Of a stretch of 64,000 bases of DNA, positions 61,401 to 64,000 are shown one piece after another (the stretch's first letter is position 1; every line of letters starts with the position of its first letter). The notes beneath the pieces were generated by a model. The model was not told the origin of the DNA and did not search any database. It saw only the letters and a program-made list of their open reading frames with translations. Made by a program: the position numbers and the translations under genes. This stretch comes from Mycobacterium sp. WUMAC-067 (GTDB lineage Bacteria; Actinomycetota; Actinomycetes; Mycobacteriales; Mycobacteriaceae). Where the stretch lies: contig NZ_JAEKMI010000020.1 in the NCBI RefSeq assembly GCF_020217485.1, positions 33,140 to 97,139 on the forward strand, written 5' to 3'.

Positions 61401-62195
61401 ATGACCACCGGCCAGCCGGCGCCCCACGCCCCGGGCAATCGTCCCAGCCAGCGCGTCTTGGTGATCATCCCGACCTACAACGAGCTGGAGAACCTGCCGG
61501 TGATCCACCGGCGGCTCAAGGACGCGTGCCCGCACGTGCACCTGCTCATCGTGGACGACAGCAGCCCCGACGGCACCGGCCAGCTGGCCGAGGAGCTGGC
61601 CGCGGCCGACTCCGGTCGCACCCACGTCATGCACCGCACCGCCAAGGACGGCCTGGGCGCGGCGTACCTGGCGGGCTTCGCCTGGGGATTGAGCCGCGAC
61701 TACTCGGTGCTCGTCGAGATGGACGCCGACGGCAGCCACGCGCCCGAACAGCTACACCGCCTGCTGGAGGCGGTCGACGACGGCGCCGATCTGGCCATCG
61801 GCTCGCGCTACGTCGACGGCGGGACGGTGCGCAACTGGCCGTGGCGGCGCTGGGCGCTGTCCTGGACCGCCAACACCTATGCGCGGCTGGCGCTGGGCAT
61901 CGGGGTGCACGACATCACCGCCGGCTACCGCGCCTACCGCCGCGAGGTTCTCGAGGCCATCGACCTCGACGGCGTCGACTCCAAGGGCTACTGCTTCCAG
62001 ATCGACCTGACCTGGCGGACCATCTGCAACGGCTTCACCATCGTCGAAGCGCCCATTACGTTCACCGAACGCGAACTCGGCGTGTCCAAGATGAGCGGTT
62101 CCAACATCCGCGAGGCCCTGGTCAAGGTGACCCGATGGGGTGTCCAGGGCCGCCGGTCGGGTGCGCGCGCCACCCGGGCCGACAACCGCACCTGA
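61401..62195 (+). CDS. ppm1: Polyprenol-monophosphomannose synthase
   Basis: GT2-family glycosyltransferase that transfers mannose from GDP-mannose to polyprenyl phosphate, supplying lipomannan, lipoarabinomannan and protein mannosylation. 264 residues. Key motifs are [27 protein letters not shown] and [14 protein letters not shown] with the DxD-like metal site. It lacks the membrane domain, which in the M. tuberculosis fusion is provided by Lnt. ATG 61401 follows GAGGAG (61391-61396). It lies 64 bases after lnt, so co-transcription is likely. Confidence 0.96.
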   Translation: MTTGQPAPHAPGNRPSQRVLVIIPTYNELENLPVIHRRLKDACPHVHLLIVDDSSPDGTGQLAEELAAADSGRTHVMHRTAKDGLGAAYLAGFAWGLSRDYSVLVEMDADGSHAPEQLHRLLEAVDDGADLAIGSRYVDGGTVRNWPWRRWALSWTANTYARLALGIGVHDITAGYRAYRREVLEAIDLDGVDSKGYCFQIDLTWRTICNGFTIVEAPITFTERELGVSKMSGSNIREALVKVTRWGVQGRRSGARATRADNRT

Positions 62196-62204
62196 GCCGC
62201 GGGG

Positions 62205-62540
62205 TCAGCCCCGCCGACGGGTCTTGATGATCTCGAGGCGCTCCTTGAGCAGCTCTTCGAGTTCTTCCACCGAGCGGCGCTCCAGCAGCATGTCCCAGTG
62301 CGTGCGCGGCGGCTTGACCTTCTTCGGCTCGGGCAGATCACCCTCGATCAGGGTGCCTTCCAGGCCGTTGCGGCACAGCCAGGTGCCGGGGATTTCGGCG
62401 TCGTCGGCGAAGGGAACCTCGAACTCCTCGCCGTTCTCGGTGCGGTACTTCGCGAGCTGGCGCGGGGCCAGGTCGTGGTTGCGGTCGGTCTCGTAGCTCA
62501 CGGCTCCGAGGCGACTGCCTCTCAGTACGCGATCGGCCAT
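62205..62540 (-). CDS. rbpA: RNA polymerase-binding protein RbpA
   Basis: Essential actinobacterial transcription factor that binds sigma A/B and stabilises the open promoter complex. 111 residues: N-terminal tail (MADRVLRGSRLGAVSYETDR), core domain (about 26-70), basic linker (KKVKPPRTHWD) and C-terminal sigma-interaction domain (LLERRSVEELEELLKERLEI). ATG 62540 has AAAGGAG upstream. It is convergent with ppm1 with 9 bases between and divergent from the zinc-ribbon gene. Confidence 0.98.
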   Translation of the reverse strand: MADRVLRGSRLGAVSYETDRNHDLAPRQLAKYRTENGEEFEVPFADDAEIPGTWLCRNGLEGTLIEGDLPEPKKVKPPRTHWDMLLERRSVEELEELLKERLEIIKTRRRG

Positions 62541-62566
62541 GGGTGCTACTCCTTTAAGTCGTATTC

Positions 62567-62582
62567 GGAGCCCTCCGGCTCC
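62567..62582 (-). promoter_or_regulatory. Hairpin in rbpA leader
   Basis: GGAGCC-CTCC-GGCTCC forms a 6-base stem with a 4-base loop, about 27 bases upstream of the rbpA start and just before its Shine-Dalgarno. It may affect mRNA stability or translation; this is inference from position. Confidence 0.3.
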
Positions 62583-62712
62583 TGTAGTGCAATTCTCTCT
62601 CGACTAGCAACGCTGCGGCGATCTGCGCAGTTCCCGGCGGACAGCCGGCATACGCGACGCGACCATCAATGATACCGGGATCGCAGGAGAATCCCGACTA
62701 AAGTCGGCAGGC

Positions 62713-63063
62713 GTGAGCCGCCGTACCCACCCGCAGCCCTGCCGCTGGTGCGGTCGAGACGTCACCGACGCGGGAATGGGCCGTCGCCGCCAGTATTGCC
62801 GGCAGTCGTGCCGGCAGCGGGCCTACGAGCAACGGGCCTCGTTGCACCGGCACGGCGCGGCGGCAGTGCCCGACGATGCGGTGGTGCTGTCGGCCGACGA
62901 CGCGGCCGACCTCTCGGATCGCGTCTACCAAGTGCGGTGCGCCGCCGAGGACGTCGCCACCGCGCTCGAGGAGGGCGCCGGGGCCACCGAATTGCGCCAG
63001 TTGTGCGATGCGCTGATCCATGCCGCCCGGGCCGCCGACGGCTGGCGCCGAGCGGGTGTCTGA
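62713..63063 (+). CDS. Small zinc-ribbon protein (Rv2049c-like)
   Basis: 116-residue protein with an N-terminal treble-clef-like zinc site: CRWCG (about residues 10-14) and YCRQSCRQRAYEQR (about 28-41), the pattern of short FCS/DUF2256-like zinc fingers. The rest is helical and Ala/Asp-rich. GTG 62713 starts it (VSRRTHPQPCRWCGRD). It shares a 172-base divergent region with rbpA. Function unknown; the metal site suggests RNA or protein binding. Confidence 0.82.
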   Translation: MSRRTHPQPCRWCGRDVTDAGMGRRRQYCRQSCRQRAYEQRASLHRHGAAAVPDDAVVLSADDAADLSDRVYQVRCAAEDVATALEEGAGATELRQLCDALIHAARAADGWRRAGV

Positions 63064-63426
63064 CACTGCGCCTGACCACCGACGATGGCTCGCCGGGTAC
63101 AGTCTCGCCATGGACCACGGGCCACGTCGACGGCGGACCGTTGTCCAGCGAGCTCACCGGGCTCTACGTGGCGCATCCCGCCGCAGCGGGGCGTCGCACC
63201 TGTCCAAGCCGGTCCTCCTGTAGCAGTCGGGAGTAGCGGACGTTTTGAAATCCAGTCGGAGTTGGCCATACTCACCAGCAACATTCTTGGGTCGGAGAGC
63301 AGCACGACGCTGGTCGAACGAAACACGGCGTCGCCTCGTGCAGCAAATCCCGTGAATCGGCGACAACCGCATCCGGCGGGACAAGACGGCCAGGCATTAG
63401 GTGAGGGTTAGGGCGAGGTTTTAGTG
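63064..63426 (+). other. Intergenic region upstream of pks12
   Basis: 363 bases between the zinc-ribbon gene and pks12. Short frames are open on both strands but none shows a family pattern or ribosome binding site. The last 60 bases before pks12 include GGTGAGGGTTAGGGCGAGG, the presumed leader. The pks12 promoter should lie in this stretch. Confidence 0.55.
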
Positions 63427-64000
63427 ATGGTGGACCAACTCCAGCATGCGACCGAAGCGCTGCGGAAAGCGCTGGTCCAGGTTGACCGCCTGAAGCGCAC
63501 CAACCGCGCGCTACTGGAGCGGTCGAGCGAGCCGATCGCGATCGTCGGGATGTCGTGTCGCTTCCCCGGCGGCGTCGACAGCCCCGAGTCGCTGTGGCAA
63601 ATGGTCGCCGACGGCCGCGACGTGATCTCGGACTTTCCCGCCGATCGTGGCTGGAACCTCGGGGCGCTGTATGACCCCGATCCCGACGCCCGCCACAAGT
63701 GCTACGTGAACACCGGGGGTTTCGTCGACGGCGTCGCGGACTTCGACCCGGCCTTCTTCGGCATCGCACCCAGCGAAGCCCTGGCCATGGATCCCCAGCA
63801 CCGGATGCTACTGGAGCTGTCGTGGGAAGCGTTGGAGCGGGCCGGGATTGACCCCAGCGGGCTGCGCGGCAGCGCCACCGGGGTGTTCGCGGGGCTCATC
63901 GTCCAGGGCTACGGCATGCTCGCCGAGGAGATCGAGGGCTACCGGCTGACCGGCATGACCTCCAGCGTCGCCTCGGGGCGGGTGTCGTATGTGCTCGGGC
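63427..64000 (+). CDS. pks12: Modular type I polyketide synthase Pks12, 5' part
   Basis: Start of the very large modular PKS that makes mannosyl-phosphomycoketides and related lipids. The 191 codons present begin [20 protein letters not shown], an N-terminal docking coiled coil (about 1-35). The ketosynthase domain follows ([40 protein letters not shown]). The KS active-site cysteine lies beyond the window. Near identity of this N terminus with M. tuberculosis Pks12 supports the name. The right edge cuts the gene. Confidence 0.93.
   Translation, partial: MVDQLQHATEALRKALVQVDRLKRTNRALLERSSEPIAIVGMSCRFPGGVDSPESLWQMVADGRDVISDFPADRGWNLGALYDPDPDARHKCYVNTGGFVDGVADFDPAFFGIAPSEALAMDPQHRMLLELSWEALERAGIDPSGLRGSATGVFAGLIVQGYGMLAEEIEGYRLTGMTSSVASGRVSYVLG

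Noticed and set aside
63064..63426. Small ORFs upstream of pks12 (for example from ATG 63110)
   Set aside because: Arg-rich translation, no Shine-Dalgarno and no family pattern; more likely promoter and leader DNA.

Overview
The window is high-GC actinobacterial DNA from a slow-growing Mycobacterium. Gene content and order follow the M. tuberculosis segment Rv2122c (hisE) to Rv2048c (pks12), read from hisE to pks12 along the + strand. It is not the tuberculosis complex. An mce operon abuts hisE. The PE/PPE genes that separate prcA from pafA in M. tuberculosis are missing. blaC is not next to sigC. lnt and ppm1 are separate genes. A CpnT-like toxin sits after pepE. This would suit a member or relative of the M. 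avium complex, but that is inference from remembered gene order.

Layout. 1-3300: start of an mce operon (yrbEA, yrbEB, mceA running off the left edge), with a divergent TetR gene and AT-rich palindromes between them. 4254-10161: hisE-hisG, a DUF4126 membrane protein, a MerA-like flavoprotein, a RecB-like nuclease, tRNA m1A58 methyltransferase, a DUF503 protein and an LppK-type lipoprotein. 10480-21997: the Pup-proteasome system, mpa, two uncharacterised genes, then dop-pup-prcB-prcA-pafA-pafB-pafC. 22093-29211: tatA, tatC, helY, a repeat-rich DUF4333 protein, a 5'-3' exonuclease and pepE. 29318-33486: accessory island with a 1014-residue CpnT/TNT-type NAD+ glycohydrolase toxin and two paralogous immunity genes of lower GC.

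33520-51803 is a cobalamin region: cobL-cobM-cobK, cobI/J-cobH-cobG and cobN. Interspersed are sigC, whose reading frame continues upstream without a stop into a zf-HC2 membrane anti-sigma-like sequence, a PPE-PPW gene, a NitT/TauT-type ABC transporter lacking a binding protein, an alpha/beta hydrolase and a molybdopterin oxidoreductase. CobG points to the aerobic pathway; I saw no cobF and no B12 riboswitch.

51884-55786 is an accessory operon (DUF1214 protein, sulfotransferase, TetR, SDR) behind a near-perfect AT-rich palindrome; the SDR is broken by one apparent 1-base deletion. 55856-64000: a PPOX/FDOR protein, dienelactone hydrolase, FxsA, an amidohydrolase with a 57-bp tandem duplication at its 5' end, lnt, ppm1, rbpA, a small zinc-ribbon protein and the start of pks12.

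Most genes are tightly packed, with 4-base ATGA/GTGA overlaps inside operons and stop codons that touch or overlap between convergent genes. No tRNA, rRNA, IS element or CRISPR array was recognised. The most notable findings are the relocated TNT toxin with doubled immunity genes, the in-frame anti-sigma/SigC reading frame, and the palindrome-controlled operon with its frameshifted SDR.
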